Notes under the pieces: model-generated
Database searches by the model: none
The model's input: the letters and a program-made list of their open reading frames with translations, nothing else
Told to the model about the DNA's origin: nothing
Assembly: GCA_050633905.1 (NCBI GenBank)
Contig: JBOEHJ010000013.1
Span: 62,001 to 126,000 of the forward strand
DNA: 64,000 nucleotides
DNA from: JANQPX01 sp050633905
GTDB taxonomy: Bacteria; Pseudomonadota; Alphaproteobacteria; Geminicoccales; Geminicoccaceae
Direction of reading: 5' to 3'
Part shown: one piece after another, positions 6,791 to 16,900 of the stretch
Layout of the letters: every line of letters begins with the position of its first letter
How positions within the stretch are numbered: position 1 is the stretch's first letter
Position numbers and translations under genes: made by a program

Positions 6791-9731
6791 GGAGTCGCTC
6801 TCCTTCCGGATCTACGAAATGGGGCGAGACGATCTCGACCTCGATTTTTTTCGCACGTAGAGGATCGTTCGCGACCACCACTTCGCCGAGGCGCTCATGC
6901 CCGCGCTTGATGAAGCCAAGTGCAATCGAGCAGCCAAGTTCGGGCGAATAGGCCGTCGATGTCAGCCAGCCCTCATCATTCTCGGTGGACGGCGTCTTGC
7001 CGGCGGTGATCAAATGCGCACCAGCGTTGAGGTTAATACCTTGCTCAACCGGCCTGAAACCCATCAGCCGAAGGCCATCCTCACTATTCATGGCCGGACG
7101 CTCGGAAAGCGTGTTGCCGATGCAGTCCTTCTTCTTCGAGACCATCCGGCCAAGGCCGAGATCGCGCGCGGTGGTGGTCCCGCAAAGCTCATTACCCGCC
7201 GCATGGCCCTTTTCGATGCGCATGACGCCAAGCGCTTCGGTGCCATAGGGTGTGACCTCAAATTCCTCACCGGCCTGTATCAGGACGCGCATCATCGAGG
7301 AGCCGTAGCGCGCTGGCACCGCGATCTCATAGGCTAGTTCGCCCGAGAACGAGATCCGAAACAGGCGAGCTGGCGTGCCGCCACAAACAGAAAACTCGGC
7401 GCAGGCCATGAAAGGGAAGGCCTCGTTCGAGATATCATGCTCGGGATCGATGACTTTCTGCAGGAGCTTTCGCGCGTTGGGTCCTGCGACCGCGAATTGC
7501 GCCCAGCCATCGGTAGTCGAGATCAGATGCACGTCCAGGTCTGGCCAGAGACATTGCCGGCAGAATTCGAGATGGCGAAAGACCGGCCCTGCATTGGCGG
7601 TGGTCGTGGTCATGACATAGTGGTTCTCGTCGAGCCTCGCGGTGGTGCCGTCGTCCATCACGATGCCATCCTCGCGCAGCATCAGCCCGTAGCGAACCTT
7701 ACCGACCGCGAGTTTGGCAAAGCCATTGGCATAGACATGGTTCAGAAACAAAGCGGCATCCCGTCCCTGGACGTCGATCTTGCCCAATGTCGTGACATCG
7801 CAGACACCGACGGACTTTCGGGTCGCCGCAACCTCACGATCGACGCTTTCCCGCCAATGGGTCTCGCCTGGTTTCGGATACCACTGCGCGCGCAGCCACA
7901 TACCGGTCTCGACGAACACCGCCCCCTGTTCTTCCGCCCAAGCATGGCTTGGGGTGTGGCGGTAGGGGCGAAAATCCTTGCCCCTTGAGCGGCCGGCGAG
8001 AGCGCCGATCGGCACGGGCGTATAGGGCGGGCGAAAAATCGTGGTGCCGGTCTCGGCGATTGTTTTTCCTGTGTGCTCAGCCATGATGGCCAGGGCCGGT
8101 AGATTGGCGGTCTTGCCCTGATCAGTCGCCATGCCAAGGGTGGTATAGCGCTTCAGATGCTCGACCGAGCGAAAGCCCTCCTGGAAGGAAAGCTTGACGT
8201 CCTTCACCGTGACGTCGTTTTGCAGATCCAGCCAGGCGCGGCCTTTTCCTTCGGTGACATGCCAGAACGCCTTGATGAAAGAGGCCTCGTCCGCCGCCTT
8301 GGGGGCTTCTCCCACGGAGGCCTCGGCACCGAGGTCGGTGCTGATCACTTGGCCCGCATGGAAACCCTCGCGCAGCGAAGCGCCCAGCGTGAGCGAACCC
8401 TTGGACGCGCCGACCACGCTCATCCCGTCCGGAAGATCCTCGCCAGGCACGAAGGCGGCGATGTCGTCTTGCCAAATAGGGCGGCCGCGATGGTGGCAGG
8501 TGAGATGGACGTTCGGGCTCCAACCACCGGAAACCGCGAGGCAATCGGCTTCGATCGATTGCCCATCAGCAAGCTGAACCGATTTCAGCCCCCTTCGGCC
8601 TTTGGTGCCGACCACCCGACCGTTCATAACGATCCTGGCACCGGCAACATCCGCGCGTTTCTCCCCATCGCGGGTATCAATCACCGCAGCAATGTCAACG
8701 CCTTTCGAGACGAGGTCGGTGGCGGTGCGCCAGCCGTCGTCATTATTGGTGAAAACGGCAACGCGTTTGCCTGGCGCTACGGCGAAACGGTTGGCGTAAA
8801 TACGTACGGCACCCGCTAGCATGACGCCGGGGCGGTCATTGCTCGGAAAGGCGATCGAACGCTCGATGGCACCAGCGGCGAGAATGGCACGTTTGGCATA
8901 GACCCGCCAAAGAATCTGCCTAGGCTTACCGTGGCCATCAGCGAGATGATCGGTCCGGCGCTCAAGGGCGCCATAGGTGCCGTGATCGAAGACGCCATAG
9001 ATTGTGGTGCGCGGCATCAAGCGGACATTCGGCATGTCGCTGAGTTCGCTCAGGGCCGAGACGGCCCAGGTCATCCCTGGCTGACCGTCGATCTCGAATG
9101 TCTCGGCGTTCAGCCGGCCGCCCAATTGGAAATCCTCATCGGCGAGGATGACGCGAAGGCCGGCTCGGCCAGCGGCGAGGGCAGCCGCGAGGCCACCTGG
9201 CCCGGAGCCGATGACGAGGAGATCGGCGTGCAGAAAGCCCTTGTCATAGGTGTCAGGGTCGGCCTGCATCGAGGCCCGGCCCAGACCCGCCGAGTTTCTG
9301 ATGATCGGCTCGTAGACTTTTTCCCAAAACGCCTTCGGCCACATGAAGGTCTTGTAGTAAAAACCGGCGCTCAGAAAAGGCGAGAGAAAATCGTTCACCG
9401 CCATCAGATCGAAGTCGAGGGGGCCACGGTGATTTTGGCTGTTGGCGATCAGCCCCTCAAAAAGCTCAGTGATCGTGGCCCTGGTATTGGGCTCCAGCCT
9501 GGCACCCGCACCCAACTCCACAAGGGCATTGGGCTCCTCGGAGCCTGCGGAAAAAATGCCGCGCGGGCGGTGATATTTAAACGAGCGGCCGACCAGACGT
9601 TGACCATTCGCCAGGAGTGCGGATGCCAGCGTGTCGCCGGGATGGCCGCTCATCGTCCTGCCGTTGAAGGTGAAGTCCAGTCTTTGGCTGCGATCGATCA
9701 GGCCGCCTGCCAGACGGTTGGCCTGGGTCAT
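6783..9731 (-). CDS. soxA: Sarcosine oxidase alpha subunit SoxA
   Basis: 982 residues, full length. The N-terminal 100 residues form the ferredoxin-like dock (FTFNGRTMSGHPGDTLASAL, then RPRGIFSAGSEEPNAL). A pyridine-nucleotide disulfide oxidoreductase domain follows with LLVIGSGPGGLAAALAAGRAG near residue 172. The C-terminal half is a glycine-cleavage-T/aminomethyltransferase domain that binds tetrahydrofolate, ending LGFIKRGHERLGEVV. In the complex SoxA binds NAD and passes the methyl carbon from sarcosine to folate as 5,10-methylene-THF. It begins 2 bases after the soxD stop. No folate genes (purU, folD, glyA) are in the window. Confidence 0.96.
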   Translation of the reverse strand: MTQANRLAGGLIDRSQRLDFTFNGRTMSGHPGDTLASALLANGQRLVGRSFKYHRPRGIFSAGSEEPNALVELGAGARLEPNTRATITELFEGLIANSQNHRGPLDFDLMAVNDFLSPFLSAGFYYKTFMWPKAFWEKVYEPIIRNSAGLGRASMQADPDTYDKGFLHADLLVIGSGPGGLAAALAAGRAGLRVILADEDFQLGGRLNAETFEIDGQPGMTWAVSALSELSDMPNVRLMPRTTIYGVFDHGTYGALERRTDHLADGHGKPRQILWRVYAKRAILAAGAIERSIAFPSNDRPGVMLAGAVRIYANRFAVAPGKRVAVFTNNDDGWRTATDLVSKGVDIAAVIDTRDGEKRADVAGARIVMNGRVVGTKGRRGLKSVQLADGQSIEADCLAVSGGWSPNVHLTCHHRGRPIWQDDIAAFVPGEDLPDGMSVVGASKGSLTLGASLREGFHAGQVISTDLGAEASVGEAPKAADEASFIKAFWHVTEGKGRAWLDLQNDVTVKDVKLSFQEGFRSVEHLKRYTTLGMATDQGKTANLPALAIMAEHTGKTIAETGTTIFRPPYTPVPIGALAGRSRGKDFRPYRHTPSHAWAEEQGAVFVETGMWLRAQWYPKPGETHWRESVDREVAATRKSVGVCDVTTLGKIDVQGRDAALFLNHVYANGFAKLAVGKVRYGLMLREDGIVMDDGTTARLDENHYVMTTTTANAGPVFRHLEFCRQCLWPDLDVHLISTTDGWAQFAVAGPNARKLLQKVIDPEHDISNEAFPFMACAEFSVCGGTPARLFRISFSGELAYEIAVPARYGSSMMRVLIQAGEEFEVTPYGTEALGVMRIEKGHAAGNELCGTTTARDLGLGRMVSKKKDCIGNTLSERPAMNSEDGLRLMGFRPVEQGINLNAGAHLITAGKTPSTENDEGWLTSTAYSPELGCSIALGFIKRGHERLGEVVVANDPLRAKKIEVEIVSPHFVDPEGERLRA

Positions 9732-9733
9732 CG

Positions 9734-10117
9734 CTAGGGCCTCCTCGCATTGGCGATTTTGGCCGCTGGCTCATTCGCATCATCGTTGGCGGCAGTCGGC
9801 GTATCGACCTTGGCCGGTAATGGCTCAGCTGGCCGCCTGCGTCCGCGTGCTCTCGCGACATCCCTCGCCAGCTCGACGTTCAAGATGTCATGGGTCAGCG
9901 TATCGCGTGTGACGATGAGCCAGGAACGGTCGCCCTGCTCGTGATACCAGAGCTCTCGATGCTTGCCCGCAGGGTTATCCCGGAGATAGAGATAATCATG
10001 GAACTTTTCGCTGGCGTTCTCGTCTTGCCAGTCGGGCCTGTCGATCAAGGAGGCGTCCCCGAGGCAGGTGAACTCGGCGGCATCCCTCGGCCCGAGGAGC
10101 GGGTGGTTAATGAGCAT
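9734..10117 (-). CDS. soxD: Sarcosine oxidase delta subunit SoxD with altered zinc site
   Basis: 127 residues from ATG 10117, which has GAGGA 10 bases upstream; a longer frame from 10159 would overlap soxB and lacks such a site. Family features: MLINHPLLGPRDAAEF at the N-terminus, DYLYLRDNPAGKHRELWYH and VTRDTLTHDI. In characterised SoxD (Corynebacterium) zinc is held by Cys6, Cys9, His59 and Cys63. Here the CPxCGPRD motif reads HPLLGPRD and the HxxxC motif reads HEQGD, so all three cysteines are gone and only the histidine remains. The C-terminal 40 residues are an Ala/Pro/Asn-rich, probably disordered tail. Its place between soxB and soxA confirms identity. Confidence 0.9.
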   Translation of the reverse strand: MLINHPLLGPRDAAEFTCLGDASLIDRPDWQDENASEKFHDYLYLRDNPAGKHRELWYHEQGDRSWLIVTRDTLTHDILNVELARDVARARGRRRPAEPLPAKVDTPTAANDDANEPAAKIANARRP

Positions 10118-10130
10118 GGCTCGCGTTTCC

Positions 10131-11381
10131 TCAGTGTAAATTAGGTTGGGCGCCCACACCCTTTTCGTCGATCATCGCGCCGGTTCGAAACCGATCGAGG
10201 CGATAGGCTGTTGCCGTGGGATGGGGTTCGTCACGCGCTAGCAGATGGGCGTAGCAAAAGCCGGAGGCAGGCGTGGCTTTGAAGCCGCCATAACACCAGC
10301 CGCCATTGAAATAGAGCCCCTCAATATGGGTTTGATCGATAAACGGCGAACCGTCCATCGACATGTCCATCACACCGCCCCACATGCGCAGCATGCGGAG
10401 CCTTCCAAGGAGCGGCAAGATTGCCATGCCGCCTTCCGAGACGTCCTCGACCACCGGCAGATTGCCGCGCTGGGCGTAGGTGTTGTAACCGTCGATATCG
10501 CCGCCGAAGACCAGACCACCCTTATCCGATTGACTGCAATAGAAATGGCCGGCGCCAAAGGTGATCACACCATCGAGGACCGGCTTCAGCCCCTCGGTGA
10601 CGAAAGCTTGGAGCACATGGCTCTCGATCGGAAGCCGCATTCCGGCTTTCGCCATCACGCGGCCGGAGGAGCCGGCAACCACGACCGCGACCTTCTTCGC
10701 CCGGATTTTTCCGCGTGAAGTCTCCACCCCCCGGCACGAGCCGTCCACGATGTCGAAACCGGTGACCTCACAATTCTGAATGACGTCAACACCGAGCGCG
10801 TCCGCGCCTCGTGCATAACCCCAGGCAACCGCATCATGGCGGGCCGTGCCGCCACGCCGCTGCAGGAGCCCGCCCTTGATCGGAAAGCGCGCATTATCGA
10901 AGTCGAGGAACGGATAAAGGTCACGGACCTGATCGGCGCTCAGGAGTTCGGCATCCGCGCCTGCCATGATCATCCCATTGCCGCGCCTGGCGAAGGCATC
11001 GCGCTGAGGATCGTTGTGGATGAGATTGAGGACGCCGCGTTGCGAAACCATGGAATTGTAGTTGACGTCTTGCTCTAATCCTTCCCAGAGCTTCATTGAC
11101 AACTCGTAGAAGGGTTCGTTGCCAGGTAGGAGATAATTGGAGCGGATGATCGTCGTGTTGCGCCCGATATTGCCGGAGCCGAGCCAGCCCTTTTCCAGAA
11201 CCGCGACCTTGCGCACGCCAAACGTCTTAGCGAGATAATAGGCCGTCGCAAGACCATGCCCGCCGCCGCCAACGATGACGATGTCGTAGTCGGGCTTCGG
11301 TTCAGGCTCCCGCCAGACAGGTTGCCAACCCTTGTTACCCGTCAGACCTTCCCAGAGGACCTTTAATCCAGAGTACGGCAT
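10131..11381 (-). CDS. soxB: Sarcosine oxidase beta subunit SoxB
   Basis: 416 residues from ATG 11381, chosen because family members begin with a short Tyr/Ser segment then GxxGWQPVWREPEPKPxYD; an in-frame extension to 11450 adds a basic stretch not typical of SoxB. The FAD-binding motif is DIVIVGGGGHGLATAYYLAK. RNTTIIRSNYL is the conserved segment near the covalently bound FMN and the alpha/beta interface. The C-terminal GLYFNGGWCYGGFKATPASG is the second flavin-binding region. This subunit oxidises the N-methyl group of sarcosine. First gene of soxB-D-A-G. Upstream (minus strand) lies a 381-base gap after the aminotransferase. Confidence 0.96.
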   Translation of the reverse strand: MPYSGLKVLWEGLTGNKGWQPVWREPEPKPDYDIVIVGGGGHGLATAYYLAKTFGVRKVAVLEKGWLGSGNIGRNTTIIRSNYLLPGNEPFYELSMKLWEGLEQDVNYNSMVSQRGVLNLIHNDPQRDAFARRGNGMIMAGADAELLSADQVRDLYPFLDFDNARFPIKGGLLQRRGGTARHDAVAWGYARGADALGVDVIQNCEVTGFDIVDGSCRGVETSRGKIRAKKVAVVVAGSSGRVMAKAGMRLPIESHVLQAFVTEGLKPVLDGVITFGAGHFYCSQSDKGGLVFGGDIDGYNTYAQRGNLPVVEDVSEGGMAILPLLGRLRMLRMWGGVMDMSMDGSPFIDQTHIEGLYFNGGWCYGGFKATPASGFCYAHLLARDEPHPTATAYRLDRFRTGAMIDEKGVGAQPNLH

Positions 11382-11762
11382 GCTGCGCTTTCTTGATGTG
11401 CTCGGACCTATCTTGATCAGTGGCCGAAACTGCAACTTTTTTGAAACCAACAGCGACCCTTAGAACATGGTAGCCGATCGGGCAATATGCTTCGTCTCCA
11501 AGTCAAGCTCACGCAATTCAATTTTTTCTATGGGCGGGCCTCCAGCCCCGCTTGCGCAGGTCTTCACGTGGGGAGAGAGCTGGTGGCGACGTCGTTTGTT
11601 CGACAAACGCTCTAGTACTGAGCAGAACAACGGCTGATCAATTATCACCGCAGATTGATGGTTTGTATGCAACGAATGAGTCCCGACGGAAGGCAAGCAT
11701 ACCCTTGGACATCCAGGCTCCTTCTTTGAAGGCGACGGGAACCAAATGATGTGGTCACACCA
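11382..11762. other. Intergenic region upstream of soxB, holding a repeat copy
   Basis: No supported gene. It must carry the soxB promoter unless soxBDAG is read through from the aminotransferase. The part at 11680-11758 is homologous to 59483-59558 (separate entry). A minus-strand frame of 78 codons at 11460-11696 has no family resemblance and no ribosome site, so I do not call it. Confidence 0.5.
11680..11758 (-). repeat. Dispersed repeat, copy A (partner at 59483-59558)
   Basis: Read on the minus strand this segment begins TGACCACATCA, 5 to 7 bases after the aminotransferase stop, and aligns over about 75 bases with the segment that follows the response regulator stop at 59567. Shared blocks include TGACCACATCA, TTGGTTCC and AAGGGTATG; by eye identity is about three quarters. 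Copy B is an open frame beginning MTTSLVPAAFEEGA. Copy A has one extra T after TGACCACATCA that breaks the same frame, which would otherwise read TTSLVPVAFKEGA. It looks like a decayed duplicate. Confidence 0.6.
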
Positions 11763-13037
11763 CTAGCTTTTTAGATGCGCCGCTGCTGCCGCAATCGCCT
11801 CGATGGTTTGTGCGAGATCCTTTTCGGTGAGGGCGAGCGAGATGTAGAATTTGCTCGGAAGCTTTAAGATCCCATGCTGTCGGAGCTGCTGGTTGAAGCG
11901 ATCGGCGTGTTCGGGGTTGCCGCGTAGCGTGCCGCGGTAATCAGTGACTGGTGCGTCGGTGAAGACCACATCGAACAGCACCGGGTCGCCGACGATCTGA
12001 TGGGGAATGCCCGCTGCTGACAGATGTTCATCAAGGGCCTGGATGATCGTCTCGCCGCATTTGCGAAGCTGTTCATAGCTGCCGTCGCGCCTAAGGATCT
12101 CCAACGTCTTCAACCCTGCCGCCGCTGCCAGCGGATTGCCGCTGAGCGTGCCGATTTGGTAGGTGAAACCGCGCTCTCCCGCTTTGTTCTGGTCGAAATG
12201 GGCCATGATCTCGGCTTTGCCGGCGACCGCAGCAAGCGGCAGACCGCCGCCAATCACCTTGCCGAGCGTGCAAAGATCAGGGGTAACGCGATAACGCTCC
12301 TGCGCCCCGCCATAGGCAAGGCGAAAACCGGTCACCACCTCATCAAAAATCAGGACAATGCCATGCTGCTCGGTCATCTCCCGGAGGGCTTCAAGAAACC
12401 CTGGTGCCGGCGGCACCTGACGCTGCAGGGGTTCGACGATGACGGCGGCGATCTCGCCTGCATGCTCCTCAAGTAAGCCTCGGACGAAATCCGCATCATT
12501 GAAGGGCGCTATCAGCATATGATCGCGCACGCTTTCCGGGATGCCAGCGCTGTCAGGCACGGCGAGTGGAAAATTCTCCAGGCGTTTGGGGGCAAGGCTC
12601 ATCAAGGCTTCGGCCGACATACCGTGATAGCCGCCTTCGAATTTTAAGATCTTTTCACGGCCGGTATGGGCGCGAGCAAGCCGCATCGCATACATGTCCG
12701 CCTCGCCGCCAGTGCTGACATAGCGGAGTTGATCGGCAGACAGCACGGCCTCACAGATCACCTCGGCGAGTTCGATGCCAAGGGCGTTGTTGGCAAAGAA
12801 GGTCACGCCCTTGGCGGCTTGTTCCTGAACGGCCTCCACCACATCCGGGTGGCTGTGACCGACCAGCATCGGGCCAGAGCCGATCAGATAGTCAACGAAC
12901 TCATTGCCATCTTCATCCCAGACCCGAGCACCCGCGCCTTCGCGAATGACGATGTTCGGGTCGAAATTGCCGAAGCCACCGGCAGGAAGAATCTTCTCCG
13001 CGCGAGAAATCCATTCTTTTTGATTGTTAATCTTCAT
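11763..13037 (-). CDS. Class III aminotransferase, glutamate-1-semialdehyde aminomutase-like
   Basis: 424 residues from ATG 13037, preceded by GGAG at 8 bases. PLP-dependent fold type I class III features: RVWDEDGNEFVDYLIGSGP near the start, STGGEADMYAMRLARA (phosphate-site Ser-Thr-Gly), LKFEGGYHGMS, LIFDEVVTGFR with the PLP-contacting Asp, and TLGKVIGGGLP with the Schiff-base Lys. The sequence is nearest to GSA aminomutase-like transaminases rather than to HemL itself: these often act on other omega-amino or beta-amino substrates in catabolic clusters. Its neighbours, a broken alcohol dehydrogenase and the sarcosine oxidase operon, fit amine catabolism. Substrate unknown. Confidence 0.87.
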   Translation of the reverse strand: MKINNQKEWISRAEKILPAGGFGNFDPNIVIREGAGARVWDEDGNEFVDYLIGSGPMLVGHSHPDVVEAVQEQAAKGVTFFANNALGIELAEVICEAVLSADQLRYVSTGGEADMYAMRLARAHTGREKILKFEGGYHGMSAEALMSLAPKRLENFPLAVPDSAGIPESVRDHMLIAPFNDADFVRGLLEEHAGEIAAVIVEPLQRQVPPAPGFLEALREMTEQHGIVLIFDEVVTGFRLAYGGAQERYRVTPDLCTLGKVIGGGLPLAAVAGKAEIMAHFDQNKAGERGFTYQIGTLSGNPLAAAAGLKTLEILRRDGSYEQLRKCGETIIQALDEHLSAAGIPHQIVGDPVLFDVVFTDAPVTDYRGTLRGNPEHADRFNQQLRQHGILKLPSKFYISLALTEKDLAQTIEAIAAAAAHLKS

Positions 13038-13076
13038 GGGCGTCACTCCGTCGTTCAAGTTGAGACTACCAATGGC

Positions 13077-13487
13077 TCATCGGGTTCTTGGTGGTCCGAC
13101 CACATCATTTGCTTCCCACAGCCAGCAATCCGCCATGACGCGCTTACCGATCAGGGCTTTGTCCGCAGCCTCGCCGACCGCCACCACTCTGCCGACGACA
13201 TCGGCACCCTGGATGCGTGGGAAGGTGATCGGGGCACCGCCCCAGCTCGGATCGCTGCCATCAACCTCTTGATAGGCCTCGCCGGTCGTGGCCTCGTTCA
13301 CCGTCTTTGAATACCAACCAGAACGGGTGTTGACGTCGGTATTGTTGAGCCCGCAGGCATGCACCTTGATGAGTACCTCGTCCGGGGCGGGCGTGGGGGT
13401 TGGCCAATCCCCGTGAAAGACCAGCTTATCGAAGCTGCCATGGCCAGTGAGGACCATGGCCCGCATGGTTTCCGGAATGTCGCTCAC
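13077..13487 (-). pseudogene. Truncated zinc-type alcohol dehydrogenase/quinone oxidoreductase
   Basis: 136 codons that align with only the N-terminal catalytic (GroES-like) part of medium-chain dehydrogenases: MRAMVLTGHGSFDKLVFHGD, VLIKVHACGLNNTDVNTRSGWY, ITFPRIQGADVVGRVVAVGE, GKRVMADCW. Family members are about 330-350 residues and continue into a Rossmann NAD(P) domain, which is absent: the frame ends after an unrelated tail (NDVVGPPRTR) just 39 bases before the aminotransferase start. A deletion has probably removed the cofactor domain, so the product should be inactive. It starts with GTG 13487 overlapping the stop of the preceding 61-residue ORF (GTGA), showing former operon structure. 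Confidence 0.75.
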
Positions 13488-13669
13488 GCCGCCTCCTTTT
13501 TTAGAACCTTCGTTCTCAGCAGGAGATTATCGGGCGCCCATGCTAGTTCGACAAGGATCTTAGCCGCCCCCGGCTCGCGCAGGATTGCTCTCTCCACAAC
13601 CTCACCGGACTTTGCCACTTCCAGCTTGAGATTGGCGGCTTCGGTAAGGTGCTGGAATGGTAGAAGCAC
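13484..13669 (-). CDS. 61-residue ORF coupled to the truncated dehydrogenase
   Basis: Starts with GTG 13669 (a TGA lies in frame just upstream) and ends in a TGA that overlaps the dehydrogenase GTG start. The peptide is mixed charged and hydrophobic with no signal or membrane segment; its C-terminal APDNLLLRTKVLKKEAA looks like the end of a globular protein, so it may be the surviving 3' part of a longer gene. I recognise no family. The coupling to the next frame is the main reason to think it is or was translated. Confidence 0.4.
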   Translation of the reverse strand: MLLPFQHLTEAANLKLEVAKSGEVVERAILREPGAAKILVELAWAPDNLLLRTKVLKKEAA

Positions 13670-13985
13670 CGCCAGCGCAGATCACCAACATCGATTTATA
13701 AAAGAGAATTGCACAACCATAAATATAGCTGGTATCTCTTGAGAAGAGCTTCAGGTGGCGGTGTGTTTTCTCTCTGCGCGAAAAGTCTGGGTTTGACGGC
13801 GTGAACTTATTTATTCGATCGATGCAGGGTGATAGCAACCTTAGAGCGCCAATTATGAAGGTAGGACGCTATTTTTCAGCTAACCTCATCAAAATGCGGT
13901 AAAATATCGACTTTCTCTCTTCAAAATTTACAGGTAGAAAAGTGTCATTCCATGTGACGTTGCGTAACGGTGTTTGAAATCGACA
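13670..13985. other. AT-rich divergent intergenic region
   Basis: Separates the minus-strand amine-catabolism block from the plus-strand TIR-CHAT gene. AT-rich from about 13680 to 13950 with no supported gene. Promoters for both directions are expected here; I do not see a clear -35/-10 pair or operator palindrome. Confidence 0.45.
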
Positions 13986-16900
13986 ATGGCCAAATCAGCC
14001 GGCGACTACGATATTTTTCTGTCCCATGAGTACCAGGATAGCCCCTGGGTGGCGACGCTCGCAGCCAAGCTCGATGCATTTGGTCTTCGGGTTTTTGTCA
14101 ACCAAGAAGAGATACATGTCGGTGGCAAAGGAATTCTTCGTCTAAGCGACGGTCTTGAGAACAGCCGCTATATGGTGCAGGTCCTCTCGGACCATACGGT
14201 AGATCGTGACTGGGTGGCCCAGGAATGGACCAGTTTCGCGGGCGGACATGACCCAATGGGACGCCTGTTGTCGATTAGGATCGATGCGGTCGAGCTGCCC
14301 ACCATCCTGCATGCCACCCAGGTGATCGATGGGGTCGACCGTGACGCCGAGCGCGCCGCCGCCGAAATTCTTCGCATCGTTGGAGCTCCAACGATCCTGT
14401 CATCGACCGATGACCGTAGGCTGGTGCTTGGGCGGGATCTCGTGCTCACCTTGTCGCGCGAGAACGATGAGTTGGTTGTCCTGTGGCCGGATGGAGAGGT
14501 GCGTCGATCAACGCTCCCCTGGAAGAAGGACAAAGCGTTCCGCGACGCGTATCTGGATTTTTTTGAACCGCAGCGCAAAGCCTCGATTGAGAGGGCGGGG
14601 CGGGGGGATCTGCTTCGCCATGCCAAGTTGATCGGCAGTTGTCTGTTCGAGGTGCTGTTCGACGATGAGGATGCACGAACGCTACGAAAAATAATTGGGG
14701 CAGATCGGACCCGACCGGTCATCCAGCTCTGCTTCGACGATCGGTTGCTGCACGCGCTACCCTGGGAGCTTCTCTGCCATGGCGACCGGTTTTTGCTGCG
14801 CGAGGGTGAGATCGACCTGCTGCGTAGCACGGCCGATGAGGCGGATATTGCGACGCTTCTCAAGGAGCCGACCGAGCCGTTCAAGTTGGTGGTGAATGTT
14901 GCAGCACCGGAGAATTCGAGGCTCGATTATGAGTCGGAGAGCTATCGGATCTCACTTGCCACGGCGGGGTGCCGCGCGATCGTGCCAACAGAGCTTGGCA
15001 CACTGGATGATCTGGTCGAGACAGTCGCGCGCGAAGCGCCGCAAGGCATTCATTTTTCCGGGCAAAGCATGCCTGGCGCGCTGTTGTTCGAGAATGACGA
15101 GGGACGTGATCACGAGGTTCCCGTCCAGGACCTGATCGCGAACATCCGAAAAAATCTGCCCGACGAGCATAGCCTGCCGGCATTTTTCTACCTAGCGAGC
15201 GTTGATGGTATTAAATCCGTCGACTTCGATGCAGACGAGCTGGGCTCGAGCGATGCTGCCCTGCACCTTCATCGAGCAGGTGTTAGCCAGGTGGTGGGTT
15301 ACTTCGGCCCCATCGCGGATGAGCTGTCGACCTGTGTAGAAGAAACGCTCTACGGGGCGATCGCATCGGGGAAAACCACGCGGGATGCCGTGCGCGCTGC
15401 ACGCCTTCGCCTTGCCGAGCCTTTACATGCTGACGATGCGGGGCATCAGCCGGCGCGCGTCGGGCTTGCGGAGGCGCCAGCGGCAGCATTCGAGGCGGCG
15501 ATCGACGCCCATCCATTCGCCTGGGCGCAATTGGTTTTCTATCACCGCGGCCTGGAATGGCCGCTCTCGATCGAGAGCGGCAAGCGCGGGCATGGCGACC
15601 TTTTCAAGCGCAGCTTCAAGCGCAGCTTCGAGGGCGGCGGCGATCGACGTGTGCTGCGCGTGGGGTTCATCGGCAGACGAAGGGAGCAGCAAGCCGTTCG
15701 TCGACGGCTGCGCGCCGGTGCGCGGGCCTTCGTATTCCAGGGGCTCGCGGGGCTGGGTAAGAGCACGCTTGCAGAAGAGACCCTTCCCAGGCTCACCGAT
15801 AGTGATCGAAACATTTGCACGCTTTGGTGTCAGGAGGCGGCGAAGAGCGAAGGCAGTTTGGCGGATGCGTTGGTCGCACAGCTTCTCGCATATTGCCGAA
15901 AGCGCTTCGGCCTGGAATGGGAACAGGTGGTCCAGCAGGTGGACCCGGTTGCAGGCGACGATCCGGCAGAGCGTTTTCGCTATTTTTTAGAGATCCTGGT
16001 GCAGAACGCGCCTGGCCTAGTGCTCTATCTGGACAATCTAGAGACGCTCCTAGTCGGTCCTGATGACGATCTCAATGCGGTAGCGTTCGGCCAATGGGCG
16101 CAGCCGGCACTGGCTGAAATCTGGCAGCATGCTGCGCGCACAGCGCATGACGCGGAAAACGTCTATCTGGTGGCGAGTTCCCGATATCGGCATCTCGATT
16201 TCGGTGACGCGCTATTGCCGGTTTCCCCCTTGTCGCCGGATGCGCTTTTTCGACTGACTGCCAGGTTCCAGTCCTTGCAGCGGCTTCATGCAAGGACACG
16301 TGCACGCCTGGTCGCGCGTCTCGATGGTCATCCACGCGGGGTCGACTATGCCGATGATCTCGTCGCCAAGGCGCTGGCCGGCTGGCAGGATCGACATGGT
16401 GCCTGGACCCTGTCGACGCCACCTGGGGATGCCGAGATTGCCAAGGAGTGGCACGATCTCGTCGAACCAGTTCTTCCCAAGAATGCGGGCAAGCTCAGGG
16501 ATAGCCTTCTTCTTCAGGCGATTTGGGACAAGGTGTTGGACCCGGGTGCTCGACGTTTTCTGTGTCGCATGTCCGTGCTTCGAAAGCCCGTCGAATGGTC
16601 CCTCCTTGGCCTGCTCGGCGACCAGCATGAAGCTGAAGCAAGCGCCTTAGAGACAGCGCAGCGCTTGCGCGACACCTCCCTGTTCGAGCGGCTCGAGCTT
16701 TGTGTCCAGACCGGCGAGGACGAGGTTGGCTTGGTCACCCGCTATCAGCTGCACCCTGCCACCGCGCAGTTCATTAACGAGGCACATCAGCCGAACCGCA
16801 ATGACCTCCTGCTCGGCGCTCATCGCCGTCTCGGCGAGCATCTGGAAGTCGAAGCGAACACATCGCCGCATATCGAGACCTCGATCGAGGCCGGCTATTA

